NCBI GenBank assembly: GCA_021775875.1
Contig: JAJFHA010000011.1
Span: 262,178-326,177, forward strand
Reading direction: 5' to 3'
DNA: 64,000 bases
Source: Hyphomicrobiales bacterium
GTDB taxonomy: Bacteria; Pseudomonadota; Alphaproteobacteria; Rhizobiales; NORP267
In this document: positions 17,201 through 26,542 of the stretch, piece after piece
Position numbering within the stretch: the first letter of the stretch is position 1
How the letters are laid out: each line of letters starts with the position of its first letter
Translations under genes and position numbers: made by a program
Notes under the pieces: generated by a model
Told to the model about the DNA's origin: nothing
The model's input: only the letters and a program-made list of their open reading frames with translations
Database searches by the model: none

Positions 17201-18973
17201 ATGCCTCATAATAATTCTCAGTCCGGAGCAGACTCCTCCAATCACGGTAAAACCGAACTTGGTGCTGTAATGCATGCAAGTAAGGGTGCCTTCATTGTCA
17301 CTGGCTTGTTCAGCATGATCATCAATATTTTGATGCTCACAGGCCCATTATTTATGCTCCAGATTTATGACCGGGTTTTGTCCAGTGGTTCGATCCCGAC
17401 CCTCGTGGCGTTGTTCATTCTTGTTGCTATATTATTTGCGTTTCTCGGACTTTTGGAGATGGTGCGCTCACGGGTGATGATTAGGGTCGGAGCTCGCATG
17501 GCTGAACGGCTATCCAGTCGTGTGTTCAGCGCAATAATCAAAACCAGCATTATCGGCAGGACCAAGGTCAATACCGGTGGGGCATTGGCAGAACTAGAGG
17601 CTTTACGCCAATTTTTGAGTGGCAACGGGCCATTTGTTTTTTTTGATGCACCCTGGGTGTTCCTCTATATCGGTGTCATATTTTTCTTCCATTGGACCTT
17701 AGGATTGCTCGCGCTGGTAGGTGCGATTGTGCTGTTTATTTTGGCACTTCTGAATGATTTTAGAACACGCAAGCTATTGATCTCAGCAGCACAGGCATCA
17801 GGTACCGGCAACAAATTTGTTGAAACCGGACGTCGCAACGCTGAAGTGTTGACCGTTATGGGGATGCAGAAATCATTTCTCGGAATCTGGAAAAATGAAC
17901 ATGATAAAGCGCTGTCCCAACATGTGGAAGCAAGTGACCGAGGCGGCACAATTTCTTCTATTACCAAAGGGTTGCGGCTATTTCTTCAGTCAGCGATGTT
18001 AGCCGCTGGTGCTGCTTTGGCGGTCCAGCAATTAATCTCGCCCGGGACCATGATTGCGGCATCAATCATTATGGGGCGAGCATTACAACCTGTCGAACAG
18101 GGCATCGGTCAATGGCGCGGGTTCGTGCGTGCGCGCCAAGCATACCGGATGCTTAACAATTTGCTGGCCGCGACTCAGGATGTTCCCCAGCAAATGGACC
18201 TTCCGGTGCCAAAGGGTGCCGTTAAGGTGGAGCATTTGCGGATTGCTGTCCCGGGCACCCAGAAACTGATCCTGAACAATGTTAATTTTGCCATCAAACC
18301 CGGTAGTGGTTTGGGTGTTGTCGGGCCAAGCGCTTCGGGGAAATCCAGTCTCTTGAGAGCGTTGACCGGCATTTGGATGCCCGTGGGCGGGTCAGTTCGT
18401 CTGGACAATGCAACATTGGATCAGTGGGACCCTGAGATACTTGGAAAACATATCGGCTATCTGCCGCAGGACGTGGAGCTGTTTGCTGGCACCGTAAAAG
18501 ATAATATTTCACGATTTGATCCAGACGCGTCTGGTGAAGACGTTATATCTGCAGCTCAGAATTCCGGTATCCATGAGATGGTTCTCCAGTTGACTGGCGG
18601 GTATGATTTTGAAGTCGGGGACTTTGGTGAAAATTTATCAGCAGGTCAGCGCCAGCGGGTAGGATTGGCGCGGGCGCTTTATCATGATCCACCGCTGATA
18701 TTGCTGGATGAACCAAATTCTAATCTCGATGTGGCAGGTGACATAGCCCTAACCCAGACAATTCTGGGATTGCGGGCGCGGGGGCGAACAGTGATCATTG
18801 TTGCGCACAGGAAAAGCGCGATCGAGGCGGTAGATCAGTTGTTGTATCTGGAAGCAGGAAGCCAGCAATTATTTGGCCCCAAAGATGAGGTTCTAAGAAG
18901 TATTGCGGAAAGCAGCCAAAAGGCTGCTTCGCAAAAACAGGCCCGCTTGGCGGCCAGCGCCGTAAAGCAATAA
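17201..18973 (+). CDS. Type I secretion ABC transporter/permease (PrtD-type)
   Basis: A 590-residue fused permease-ATPase of the type I secretion family, which exports unfolded C-terminal-signal proteins through a tripartite channel. Six transmembrane segments occupy roughly residues 30-300. The ATPase half has Walker A GPSASGKSSLL (about 375), the signature LSAGQRQR (about 480), Walker B LILLDEPNSNLDV, and the H-loop in IIVAHR. There is no C39-like or degenerate peptidase domain, which fits the PrtD/AprD subgroup. ATG 17201 is preferred over an in-frame TTG at 17192. The adaptor gene follows after 36 bases. Confidence 0.92.
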   Translation: MPHNNSQSGADSSNHGKTELGAVMHASKGAFIVTGLFSMIINILMLTGPLFMLQIYDRVLSSGSIPTLVALFILVAILFAFLGLLEMVRSRVMIRVGARMAERLSSRVFSAIIKTSIIGRTKVNTGGALAELEALRQFLSGNGPFVFFDAPWVFLYIGVIFFFHWTLGLLALVGAIVLFILALLNDFRTRKLLISAAQASGTGNKFVETGRRNAEVLTVMGMQKSFLGIWKNEHDKALSQHVEASDRGGTISSITKGLRLFLQSAMLAAGAALAVQQLISPGTMIAASIIMGRALQPVEQGIGQWRGFVRARQAYRMLNNLLAATQDVPQQMDLPVPKGAVKVEHLRIAVPGTQKLILNNVNFAIKPGSGLGVVGPSASGKSSLLRALTGIWMPVGGSVRLDNATLDQWDPEILGKHIGYLPQDVELFAGTVKDNISRFDPDASGEDVISAAQNSGIHEMVLQLTGGYDFEVGDFGENLSAGQRQRVGLARALYHDPPLILLDEPNSNLDVAGDIALTQTILGLRARGRTVIIVAHRKSAIEAVDQLLYLEAGSQQLFGPKDEVLRSIAESSQKAASQKQARLAASAVKQ

Positions 18974-19009
18974 TGTGTTCAAGAATATTAATAGGGACAA
19001 ACCAGTCTG

Positions 19010-20314
19010 ATGACGAGTGATCAGGAAATATCGACCAGCCTGCGCCGTTGGGTGATATTCGGATTCATATCAATGGTCGGCATCATCGGCGTTGTTGGCG
19101 GCTGGATGGCTTATGCTTCCATCAGCGGTGCAATCATCGCGCCGGGTACGGTTTCTGTCGAGACAAATATCAAGACTGTGCAGCATCTTGAAGGTGGCAT
19201 TGTTGGTGAAATCCTTGTTGCCAATGGCGACACGGTATCTGAAGGCGAGATTTTATTGCGATTGGACGATACGGTCGCGAAAATCAACCTGGCGATCGTC
19301 AACGACCAACTTTACGAATTGTACGCCGACAATGCGCGCCTGGAGACCGAACTGGATGGCAGTAACGAGGTGGTGTTTCCGGAATCCCTCCTCAGCCTGT
19401 CTGATCTACCTGATGTAGAAGAGGTTATGCAGGCCCAGCGTGATTTGCTGATTGTCCGGCGCGAAAGTCGGCTCGGCCAGGTCGAATTGCTCAACCAGAC
19501 TATTTTTCAACTTAATGAGGAAATTGGTGGGGTTGAAGCGCAGCGAGCGGCCCAAATCAAGCAATCTGAGCTGATCAACCAGGAAATAGAATCTCTGAGA
19601 CCTTTGCAGGAGCGGGGTCTGGTCAGCCAGCAGCGGGTATTGTCGCTGGAACGTGAGGCAGCGCGTCTTGAAGGCATATTCGGGGATCTGACAGCTAATA
19701 TTTCCCGTGCCCATGGCCAGATAAAAGAAACTGAACTCCAGATAACGCAGCTCGACAAGGAGTTCCACGAGGAAGGTCTGACAAGTATCCGCAACAACAA
19801 TGTCAGGATTTCAGAATTGGAAGAGCGCCTGCTTGCATTCAATGAACAGTTGCGCCATATCGATATCCGCGCACCACAGGCAGGTCGGGTGCACAATCTT
19901 GAATTTCACACAATCGGTGGCGTCATTTCCCCTGCTACGCCGATCCTCCAGATCATTCCCATCAATGATGTTCTTATCATCGATGCACGCGTTAATCCGA
20001 ACAATATTGATGAAATAACAATAGGCCAGGATGCTGTCATCAGGCTGTCTGCTTTCAACAGCCGCACAACGCCGGAATTAAAAGGCAGTATTATCGGTGT
20101 GTCCCCGGAACGTATTGTCGATGCCGCCACAGGCGAAGCATATTTCAATGCCGAGATAGAAATATCAGAAGGTGAACTTTCTCGCCTTGAAAACAAGGTT
20201 CTTGTTCCTGGAATGCCTGCGGAAGTATTTATACGTACCAGCGCGCGCACTGTCTGGAGCTATCTGATCAAACCTTTCACCGACCAATTATCGCGCGCCT
20301 TTCGCGAAGAGTGA
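19010..20314 (+). CDS. HlyD/PrtE-family periplasmic adaptor of type I secretion
   Basis: A 434-residue membrane-fusion protein that bridges the ABC exporter and a TolC-type channel. There is one N-terminal transmembrane helix (WVIFGFISMVGIIGVVGGWMA), a lipoyl-like half (VQHLEGGIVGEILVANGDTV), a long alpha-hairpin/coiled coil at about 100-280, the second lipoyl half (IDIRAPQAGRVHNL), and a C-terminal beta-barrel domain ending EVFIRTSARTVWSYLIKPF. Partner of the preceding ABC protein. No TolC homologue and no RTX-repeat substrate is encoded in the window. Confidence 0.92.
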   Translation: MTSDQEISTSLRRWVIFGFISMVGIIGVVGGWMAYASISGAIIAPGTVSVETNIKTVQHLEGGIVGEILVANGDTVSEGEILLRLDDTVAKINLAIVNDQLYELYADNARLETELDGSNEVVFPESLLSLSDLPDVEEVMQAQRDLLIVRRESRLGQVELLNQTIFQLNEEIGGVEAQRAAQIKQSELINQEIESLRPLQERGLVSQQRVLSLEREAARLEGIFGDLTANISRAHGQIKETELQITQLDKEFHEEGLTSIRNNNVRISELEERLLAFNEQLRHIDIRAPQAGRVHNLEFHTIGGVISPATPILQIIPINDVLIIDARVNPNNIDEITIGQDAVIRLSAFNSRTTPELKGSIIGVSPERIVDAATGEAYFNAEIEISEGELSRLENKVLVPGMPAEVFIRTSARTVWSYLIKPFTDQLSRAFREE

Positions 20315-20543
20315 CCCACATTCACGGCTTGCTCTCCTCGGGGGCGGCAAAATCAATTTCTGCCGATTTGCTAAAATTCTTTATCTCAAAATTCTGCCTA
20401 CTGACCGCTTGAATCATTCGCCCGACACGATCCGATTGTGATGAATGTGCGCGAAGAACTGATCCATGTTGTGAACGATTTTAACAGCGCGACATTCATT
20501 AAATCTATGTCATAGCGCAGATAATTCCGGCGTTGCCGTCTGC

Positions 20544-22505
20544 TCAATTGGATGGTTCCAAGCGACCTTTGATAATTTTGCGGGTCGCCGTCATCGGCAT
20601 ATCATCGACAATTTCCAGCTGTTCGGGATGCTTCAACTTTACGATGTTGTTGTCACCAAGATAAGTGCAGATTTCGTCAAGTGTGATCGTTTGGTCGCCA
20701 GCTAGCGTGACGAATACACAGGCCCGTTCGCCCAACACCGGGTCGGGTGTCGGTACGATAGCAGCCAAGGAAATCTTGGGGTGCTTCATGAGCAACTCTT
20801 CAACATCAAGCGGATTATATTTGATCCCGCCCCGGTTGATGACATCCTTGATACGCCCGGTGATCGTGACATAGCCATTATCGTTCATGGTGGCGAGATC
20901 GCCGGAACGAAACCATTTATCCTCGGTAAAAGCGTTTTTATTGGCTGCCGGATTGTCGAAATATCCTGGAAACAACAAATTTCCTCGGACTTGCAATTCG
21001 CCTTCTTCGCCAACGGCGGCCGGGGTCTCATCTTCCCGCATCAGGCGCACTTCGGTGCCCGGACTTGGCGGACCAGCAGTAGATTGAACAAGATCGGGCG
21101 GTGAGGAGGGGCGGGTATAAAGCCCGGCCTGGGTCTCGGTCATGCCCCATAATTGCGTCACTTTGCCGTCCGGCATTTCTTTACCGAAACGGGCAGCGAG
21201 GTCTGGCGGAACCGCGCTTCCTGAAAGAACAGCAAGGCGCAATGATGAAATATCGTGGGCATCAAACACACTGGTTTGCAGGCACGCTGCGATATGCGCT
21301 GGTGCAGTGAACAAGGCTGTAGCTTTGAATTTTTCGATCAATCTGCCCATTTCCGGCGGCGAGAAAATTGGCAACATGATGTTGGTAGCACCAACTGAGA
21401 GCGCCAGATGCACATTATAAACCCCGAACAAATGCCCGTAAGGCGCAGCCGATATGATCCGGTCGGCCGCTGTTATTTCATGCTCGGGCGCCCCGAGCCG
21501 GGCGTTGGACAGAATATTGTGATAGCTGAGCGGTGCTCCCTTGGGGCTGTCCGTTGTGCCGGAAGTATATAGCAACAATACCGGGTCGGCGGCGGCGGGG
21601 TTATTATCCGGCATCGTCCGGGCGTCTGCCGTCATGACTTCTTCAAGCGGTACACACCCCTCTACCTCGCCGCCAAAGACAATGACGGTCTCAAGCGAGG
21701 GCAGGGTGTTTTTCAAGGCTAACGCGGCTTCTGCAGAATGAAAGTCATTGATGACAGCCGGACATATGATCGCAACAGCTTTGTTGTGTGCCAATAGCCC
21801 TCCCGTTTCCTTGGCGCGGTAGGGCATGTAGACGGTAGACATCACCGCGCCCAAAGTGGCTATTGCAAAATAACAAATCAGGTATTCCGGATTATTCGGC
21901 AGTTGGACGGCGACGACATCGCCTTTTCCAACGCCAACTTTATGTAGTCCCGCCGCAGTCTGCCGTACTTTTTCCAGAAGGGTGGCATGGGTGTATGATC
22001 CGCTCTCGGATTCAATTGCACTGCCGTCTGGATTTTCGCGGGCGTTGCGTTCCAGCCAGATGGTAAATGTATCGTCCCGCCAATATCCCTGTTCGATATA
22101 ATAGCGCGCCCGGTCCGGGTCGTAGGTCATCGCCGCCTTGAGTTTCAGAGCATTTGGTTTCATCGGGGCAATTTCCTCCGGCGCGACAAAACGCTCTTTT
22201 CTAAATCGCTTATTTCCACCGAGATTGTTGAGACGGTGATATTTATCAGTTTGAATATGGCGACGTTCAACGAGGTTGCGGATCAGGGTTACCTGTTTGC
22301 CGGTCAAACCGGTTTTTTTGGATATTTCCTGGTCTGAAAGACCAAGCCCCGCCCGTTGCGCCTCGACGGCGTCGAAATCCTTCTCGCGGACAGGGTCGCC
22401 GCGACGCACCTGTAGATTGTGGCTGAGATCAAAAACCAGTTCACCAAAGGTTTCAATCATCGCGTCAGTGACGCCGATTTGCGCCCGCGTCAGACCGGCA
22501 GTCAT
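20544..22505 (-). CDS. Acyl-CoA ligase with N-terminal helix-turn-helix extension
   Basis: A 653-residue protein. About 105 residues at the N-terminus form a separate module with a helix-turn-helix-like stretch (LSDQEISKKTGLTGKQVTLIRN, given here as its two halves LSDQEISKKTG and LTGKQVTLIRN) followed by a basic segment. The rest is an ANL-superfamily adenylate-forming ligase: P-loop LLYTSGTTDSPKG (Asp where Gly is usual), GMTETQ, RSGDLA, GRIKDVINRGG, and the C-terminal catalytic Lys in ATRKIIKG. A CoA ligase for a carboxylic or aromatic acid is likely; the substrate is unknown. ATG 22505 overlaps the stop of the upstream Fe-S gene (ATGA), so they are translationally coupled. Confidence 0.85.
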   Translation of the reverse strand: MTAGLTRAQIGVTDAMIETFGELVFDLSHNLQVRRGDPVREKDFDAVEAQRAGLGLSDQEISKKTGLTGKQVTLIRNLVERRHIQTDKYHRLNNLGGNKRFRKERFVAPEEIAPMKPNALKLKAAMTYDPDRARYYIEQGYWRDDTFTIWLERNARENPDGSAIESESGSYTHATLLEKVRQTAAGLHKVGVGKGDVVAVQLPNNPEYLICYFAIATLGAVMSTVYMPYRAKETGGLLAHNKAVAIICPAVINDFHSAEAALALKNTLPSLETVIVFGGEVEGCVPLEEVMTADARTMPDNNPAAADPVLLLYTSGTTDSPKGAPLSYHNILSNARLGAPEHEITAADRIISAAPYGHLFGVYNVHLALSVGATNIMLPIFSPPEMGRLIEKFKATALFTAPAHIAACLQTSVFDAHDISSLRLAVLSGSAVPPDLAARFGKEMPDGKVTQLWGMTETQAGLYTRPSSPPDLVQSTAGPPSPGTEVRLMREDETPAAVGEEGELQVRGNLLFPGYFDNPAANKNAFTEDKWFRSGDLATMNDNGYVTITGRIKDVINRGGIKYNPLDVEELLMKHPKISLAAIVPTPDPVLGERACVFVTLAGDQTITLDEICTYLGDNNIVKLKHPEQLEIVDDMPMTATRKIIKGRLEPSN

Positions 22506-23437
22506 GCTTGTTCCTTGGCGGCCTGGCGCGCATCCCGGCGGCGGATCGGGTCTGCCATCGGCGCGCGCGTAGCGATCGGGCAAACCCGCATACATTCAAA
22601 ACATTGCGCCAACAACCCGCCTGATCCCACCGACATTTTGTACCACAACATGGTGGCATCCAGGTCGTACAACACGTCGTCGCGAGCCTGCGACGTTTCA
22701 GCGTCAATCGATTTAGAGATCATTTTCGGTACAGCTTCATACTGTTCCGCAAGCTCGGCGCATTTGGACATTTCGTAGCGCATTTCAGCCTGATTACCGG
22801 CTTCGTCAATTTTCCCGCTCAAACATTGCGCCGGGCAAAATTTCATGCAGGGCGTCTCACCAATTTTGCGATACATATCGACGCAAGAGGGGTGCGGACA
22901 CGGATTTTCGGGCATGGTTGGATCCGGCTCCAGCTCCAGCTCGGTGAAGATGGACGCAAAATACATATAGCCAAATTCTGGATGCAGCAGGATATCGCCA
23001 GCCAGCGACCGGGCCCCAAGCCCTGCCAATTCAGCGTGCAGCTTCACGCTCTGCAACGGCACCCGCGGACCTTTTTCATTATCCAGATCAGGCGGGCAAT
23101 AGACAGAACGCTCGCCGTATCTGTTTTCAATAAAAAAGGCACACCCATAAGCGATGCCGTAGGCTCTGGTTTCGGTGCTGCCGAAATAGGCAAGCGCTTT
23201 GGCAGGTACGGTCCATGCGCCCTGGGTTTGGCCACCTACACCAACGGAAATAACCGATTTCACCTTGGGCATGATATCGGCAGGGCGATGCCCGGCAGGT
23301 GCGATCCGGTTAATGGCGTCTAGATCAGCAACACCTGCAACCAACGCTCCCTTGCTGAGGCAATATTTCAGGATGGCATCTTTGGCGTCCAGACTATCGC
23401 TGTGACGGTCCTCAGGTTGCTGAGTTTTCTTTTCCAT
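22502..23437 (-). CDS. Two-cluster Fe-S protein related to the QueG/reductive-dehalogenase group
   Basis: A 311-residue protein without signal peptide or membrane helix. Its cysteine pattern indicates two [4Fe-4S] clusters: C180, C185, C197 and C201 followed by P, then C205, and later C279-x2-C282-x3-C286-P. The N-terminal half resembles the cobalamin/substrate domain region of the epoxyqueuosine-reductase/reductive-dehalogenase-like group, but the first cluster spacing is not canonical. Function is unknown. ATG 23437 was chosen; GTG 23446, 4 bases after GGGGAG, is a good alternative. It is the first gene of a pair with the HTH-ligase. Confidence 0.7.
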   Translation of the reverse strand: MEKKTQQPEDRHSDSLDAKDAILKYCLSKGALVAGVADLDAINRIAPAGHRPADIMPKVKSVISVGVGGQTQGAWTVPAKALAYFGSTETRAYGIAYGCAFFIENRYGERSVYCPPDLDNEKGPRVPLQSVKLHAELAGLGARSLAGDILLHPEFGYMYFASIFTELELEPDPTMPENPCPHPSCVDMYRKIGETPCMKFCPAQCLSGKIDEAGNQAEMRYEMSKCAELAEQYEAVPKMISKSIDAETSQARDDVLYDLDATMLWYKMSVGSGGLLAQCFECMRVCPIATRAPMADPIRRRDARQAAKEQA

Positions 23438-23640
23438 GACGCCCACTAAACTCCCCGAATAAAGGCTCATTCCAAATGTACCCCCAGAAAGATTGTGACC
23501 AATCAGAGCTGACAAGTAAACGCCACAAACGTGGTTTTCAAGCTGGCCGCTTCGACATTGAACTTGCACCCCGATCGGAATCATATGTTGATGAGGTTCG
23601 GACGGGATCAACGGATTCGGCGGATACAGGAGAAATTTTT
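23438..23640. promoter_or_regulatory. Divergent control region with two short inverted repeats
   Basis: The 203 bases between the Fe-S/ligase pair and the CMD/ferredoxin pair must contain both promoters. Two short palindromes stand out: GATTG-TGAC-CAATC at 23491-23504 and CCAC-AAAC-GTGG at 23523-23534. Either could be an operator, but each is short enough to arise by chance. Confidence 0.35.
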
Positions 23641-24018
23641 ATGGACGATATGTTTGAAAAAGGCCTCGCCAAGCGCAAGGCAACGTTGGGCGCAGAATAT
23701 GTGGAGAAAAATTTGGCGGCAGCGGATGATTTCACCCTGCCATTCCAGGAGGCCATGACCACATGGTGTTGGGGTTTTGGGTGGGGTGACGAGATTATCG
23801 ATGTAAAAACCAGGTCGATGATGAACCTCGCGATGATTGGCGCGCTTGGCAAAATGCACGAATGGGAACTTCATTGTCGCGGCGCTATCACCAACGGCGT
23901 CACCAAGGAAGAAATCCGCGCCATCATCCACGTAGTTGCGATATATTGCGGCGTGCCGCAAAGCCTTGAATGTTTTCGTGCGGCCAGAAAAGTCCTTGAG
24001 GAAGAGGGACTTTTGTAA
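23641..24018 (+). CDS. Carboxymuconolactone decarboxylase-family protein
   Basis: A 125-residue all-helical protein of the CMD/AhpD-like superfamily. The family block is seen in RSMMNLAMIGALGKMHEWELHCRGAITNGVTKEEIRAIIHVVAIYCGVP (positions about 59-107). The His and Glu around MHEWELH and the His in IIHVV are the usual active-site neighbours, while an AhpD-type CxxC is absent. This argues against peroxidase activity and for a decarboxylase-like or unknown role. A GGAGAA Shine-Dalgarno precedes ATG 23641; the frame extends upstream without support. A ferredoxin-like gene follows 17 bases later. Confidence 0.85.
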   Translation: MDDMFEKGLAKRKATLGAEYVEKNLAAADDFTLPFQEAMTTWCWGFGWGDEIIDVKTRSMMNLAMIGALGKMHEWELHCRGAITNGVTKEEIRAIIHVVAIYCGVPQSLECFRAARKVLEEEGLL

Positions 24019-24035
24019 ATATTTGGTATTTTGTC

Positions 24036-24713
24036 ATGGTTGAGTTTAATCCGGCAGAAATAGAAATAGCTGTGTCTGACGCTGGGCTTGTTCCGTTCGG
24101 CTGGATTGTCTTGGACCGCAATGATTTGGCCGGATTGCCGATAGAGTTTCCAGAACAAATATTATTGTTGCTGCTCGGCAATGCCGGAGCTGCCATGTGG
24201 AAGCGTTTCAGCGAGGTTGCGGACCAGCATGGCCAGTCTTTGGATGCTTGGTGCGAGGCGACGATAGGCGCAATCGCGGATAAATTTCAGGCCCGGGCAT
24301 TTTATCCATTTGAGAAACCTCACCTGCCATTTCAGCAATGGGCGGTTCAGACGGGTTCGTTTTTCAAATCGCCGCTTGGCCTGACGATCCATCCCGAATA
24401 TGGCCTCTGGCACAGTTTTCGCGGGGCGTTGTTTTTTGCTAATGCTCATGACATTCCGATAACTGAACCACAGGTTTCGCCGTGCAGGTCATGCGCCGAC
24501 CGACCCTGCCTGACCTCATGCCCGGTAAATGCTTTTAACGGCATGGAATATGACGTGCCGGCCTGTGTCGATCATCTCAAAACAAGCGACACAACAAACT
24601 GCCTGCAATCGGCCTGTGCCGCACGTCGCGGCTGCCCAATCGGCAAGGAATATATGTACACCAAACCTCAGGCGACGTTCCACATGGAATCTTTCATGAG
24701 GTCGTTCGGCTAG
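24036..24713 (+). CDS. Ferredoxin-like 4Fe-4S protein of unknown function
   Basis: A 225-residue cytoplasmic protein. The C-terminal third has a CRSCADRPCLTSCP motif (CxxCxxxxCxxxCP) and further cysteines in VPACVDHL, TNCLQSACAARRGCPIG, enough for one or two clusters. The N-terminal 140 residues are not recognised beyond a general likeness to the QueG-related oxidoreductase region (SPLGLTIHPEYGLWHSFRGALFF region at about 110-132). It shares the CMD transcript. Together with the divergent two-cluster protein it suggests an electron-transfer role. Confidence 0.7.
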   Translation: MVEFNPAEIEIAVSDAGLVPFGWIVLDRNDLAGLPIEFPEQILLLLLGNAGAAMWKRFSEVADQHGQSLDAWCEATIGAIADKFQARAFYPFEKPHLPFQQWAVQTGSFFKSPLGLTIHPEYGLWHSFRGALFFANAHDIPITEPQVSPCRSCADRPCLTSCPVNAFNGMEYDVPACVDHLKTSDTTNCLQSACAARRGCPIGKEYMYTKPQATFHMESFMRSFG

Positions 24714-24729
24714 GTTGGATTTCGTTAGC

Positions 24730-25620
24730 TCAGCGGGCTTTCCGGTTGACCAATGTGATTCCGACACAAACCATGGCGAGAGCGCCGATGATCGAGATTG
24801 AGATGTCTTCCTTCAAAATCAACCAGCCGAAAAACACGCCAAATACCGGTGACAGAAACCCAAACGAAGCCATATCTGACGCCGGGTAGATTGTTAATAT
24901 CCAGAACCAGACCAAAAATCCGACACAGATAATGACAAGCACTTGGAACGTAAATATTGCTATGATCAGGGGCGTAACGTCACGGATCAGGTCGCCAAAC
25001 AATGGCGCCAATGCCAGCAGAATGACGGACGACATGACAAGCTGATACAAAAGCAACATTTCAGGAGATGATCGCGACAATTTTGTTGCCCGTGCCAACA
25101 ACGCAATGGCAGCCCAAAAAACTGCAGCCGCCAAGCTCATCATATCTCCGAGCAACTGGTTGTCAGAGGCGATTGTGGATTTGTCATAAAAAGCAACCGT
25201 GACACCAACAATGGCGATTGTCAGGCCAAGTATTTTAATCGCCGTCAGGCGTTCCCCGGGGATTAAAAAATGCGCGCCGACCGCAACCCATAGCGGCATC
25301 GTGTAGAACAGAATCGAAGCCCGCGCGACGCTGGTATATTCAAGCGATTCAAACAGCAACAGGAATTCCATTGCAAAAACGGTCCCGCATATCATTCCAG
25401 GCACAAGGCTGCCGTCAGAAATTGAGAGCTTCTTTTTTTTCCAGATTGAATAAAGCAGAACCGGTAGCAGCGCGCACAATGACCTGAAACCCGCCTGGAA
25501 TACAGGTTGAAAGCCCATATTGACCATTTTGACCAGAACCTGATTCAAGCCCAATAATGCTGAAAAAACCAGCAAAATGGTTCCCGCAAAAGCATCGATC
25601 CGGTCTTTACGCTCTGTCAT
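24730..25620 (-). CDS. EamA/DMT-family transporter
   Basis: A 296-residue inner-membrane protein with ten predicted hydrophobic helices in two EamA repeats (starting around FAGTILLVFSALLGLNQ and LGDMMSLAAAVFWAAIALL). The family exports amino acids and other small metabolites; the substrate is not predictable. It lies 35 bases downstream of rfbA on the same strand, so it may be carried on the end of the rfb transcript without a shared function. Confidence 0.88.
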   Translation of the reverse strand: MTERKDRIDAFAGTILLVFSALLGLNQVLVKMVNMGFQPVFQAGFRSLCALLPVLLYSIWKKKKLSISDGSLVPGMICGTVFAMEFLLLFESLEYTSVARASILFYTMPLWVAVGAHFLIPGERLTAIKILGLTIAIVGVTVAFYDKSTIASDNQLLGDMMSLAAAVFWAAIALLARATKLSRSSPEMLLLYQLVMSSVILLALAPLFGDLIRDVTPLIIAIFTFQVLVIICVGFLVWFWILTIYPASDMASFGFLSPVFGVFFGWLILKEDISISIIGALAMVCVGITLVNRKAR

Positions 25621-25655
25621 TTCTTTTACTTATTCCTGCAAATCAAGATCTCTTA

Positions 25656-26528
25656 TTAATCTGGACTTTCCGCAATATTCAAAAGATAAATACCATAATC
25701 GGAATGTTCCAGTTCGTGTCCGAGGCGTATCAGGTCATTTTGACTGATAAAGCCCATGCGGAAGGCGATTTCTTCGGGGCAAGCGATGCGAAAACCTTGC
25801 CGTTTTTCAAGCGTGCGAATAAAGTTTGAGGCGTCATTGAGAGAGTCTGGCGTTCCCGTATCCAGCCACGCATAGCCCCGTCCGAGTTTTTCAACATATA
25901 GCTCGCCGCGTTGCAGATAAGCGGCATTTACATCCGTAATTTCAAGTTCGCCCCGCGCTGATTTTGTTAGTGACGCGGCAATATCGACAACCTGCTGGTC
26001 GTAAAAATAAAGCCCTGTGACGGCCCATTTTGATTTTGGTTGGCTGGGTTTTTCTTCAAGCGAGATTGCCCGGCCGTCACCATCAAATTCTACAACTCCG
26101 TACCGCTCCGGGTCGGTCACCTGATAAGCAAAAACCCTGGCACCAGTCTGGTGGGCGCTCGCATCGGCAAGGATGTCGCTAAATCCGTGGCCGTAAAAAA
26201 TATTATCACCGAGAATGAGCGCAGACGGATGTCCGGTGACAAAATCAGCGCCGATTATGTAAGCTTGCGCCAATCCGCCCGGCTCTGGCTGTTCTGCATA
26301 TGAAAAAGACACACCCCATTTCTCGCCGTCGCCAAGCAGATGTTTGTAATGGGGAAGGTCGTCGGGCGTGGAGATGATCAGGATGTCGCGGATGCCTGCC
26401 AGCATCAATGTGGTCAGGGGATAATAAATCATCGGCTTGTCGTAGACCGGAAGCAGTTGTTTCGACATTGCCATGGTCATGGGGTGCAGCCGCGTGCCCC
26501 TGCCGCCTGCCAGGATAATACCTTTCAT
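25656..26528 (-). CDS. rfbA: Glucose-1-phosphate thymidylyltransferase
   Basis: A 290-residue nucleotidyltransferase that makes dTDP-glucose from glucose-1-phosphate and dTTP, the first step to dTDP-L-rhamnose. The N-terminal [13 protein letters not shown] nucleotide-binding loop, the catalytic region [12 protein letters not shown], the EKP motif ([11 protein letters not shown]), and [10 protein letters not shown] are present. Length is normal. It is the last rfb gene in the leftward order rfbC-rfbB-rfbD-rfbA, 14 bases after rfbD. Confidence 0.96.
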   Translation of the reverse strand: MKGIILAGGRGTRLHPMTMAMSKQLLPVYDKPMIYYPLTTLMLAGIRDILIISTPDDLPHYKHLLGDGEKWGVSFSYAEQPEPGGLAQAYIIGADFVTGHPSALILGDNIFYGHGFSDILADASAHQTGARVFAYQVTDPERYGVVEFDGDGRAISLEEKPSQPKSKWAVTGLYFYDQQVVDIAASLTKSARGELEITDVNAAYLQRGELYVEKLGRGYAWLDTGTPDSLNDASNFIRTLEKRQGFRIACPEEIAFRMGFISQNDLIRLGHELEHSDYGIYLLNIAESPD

Positions 26529-26542
26529 ATTTGCTCCCTGGC

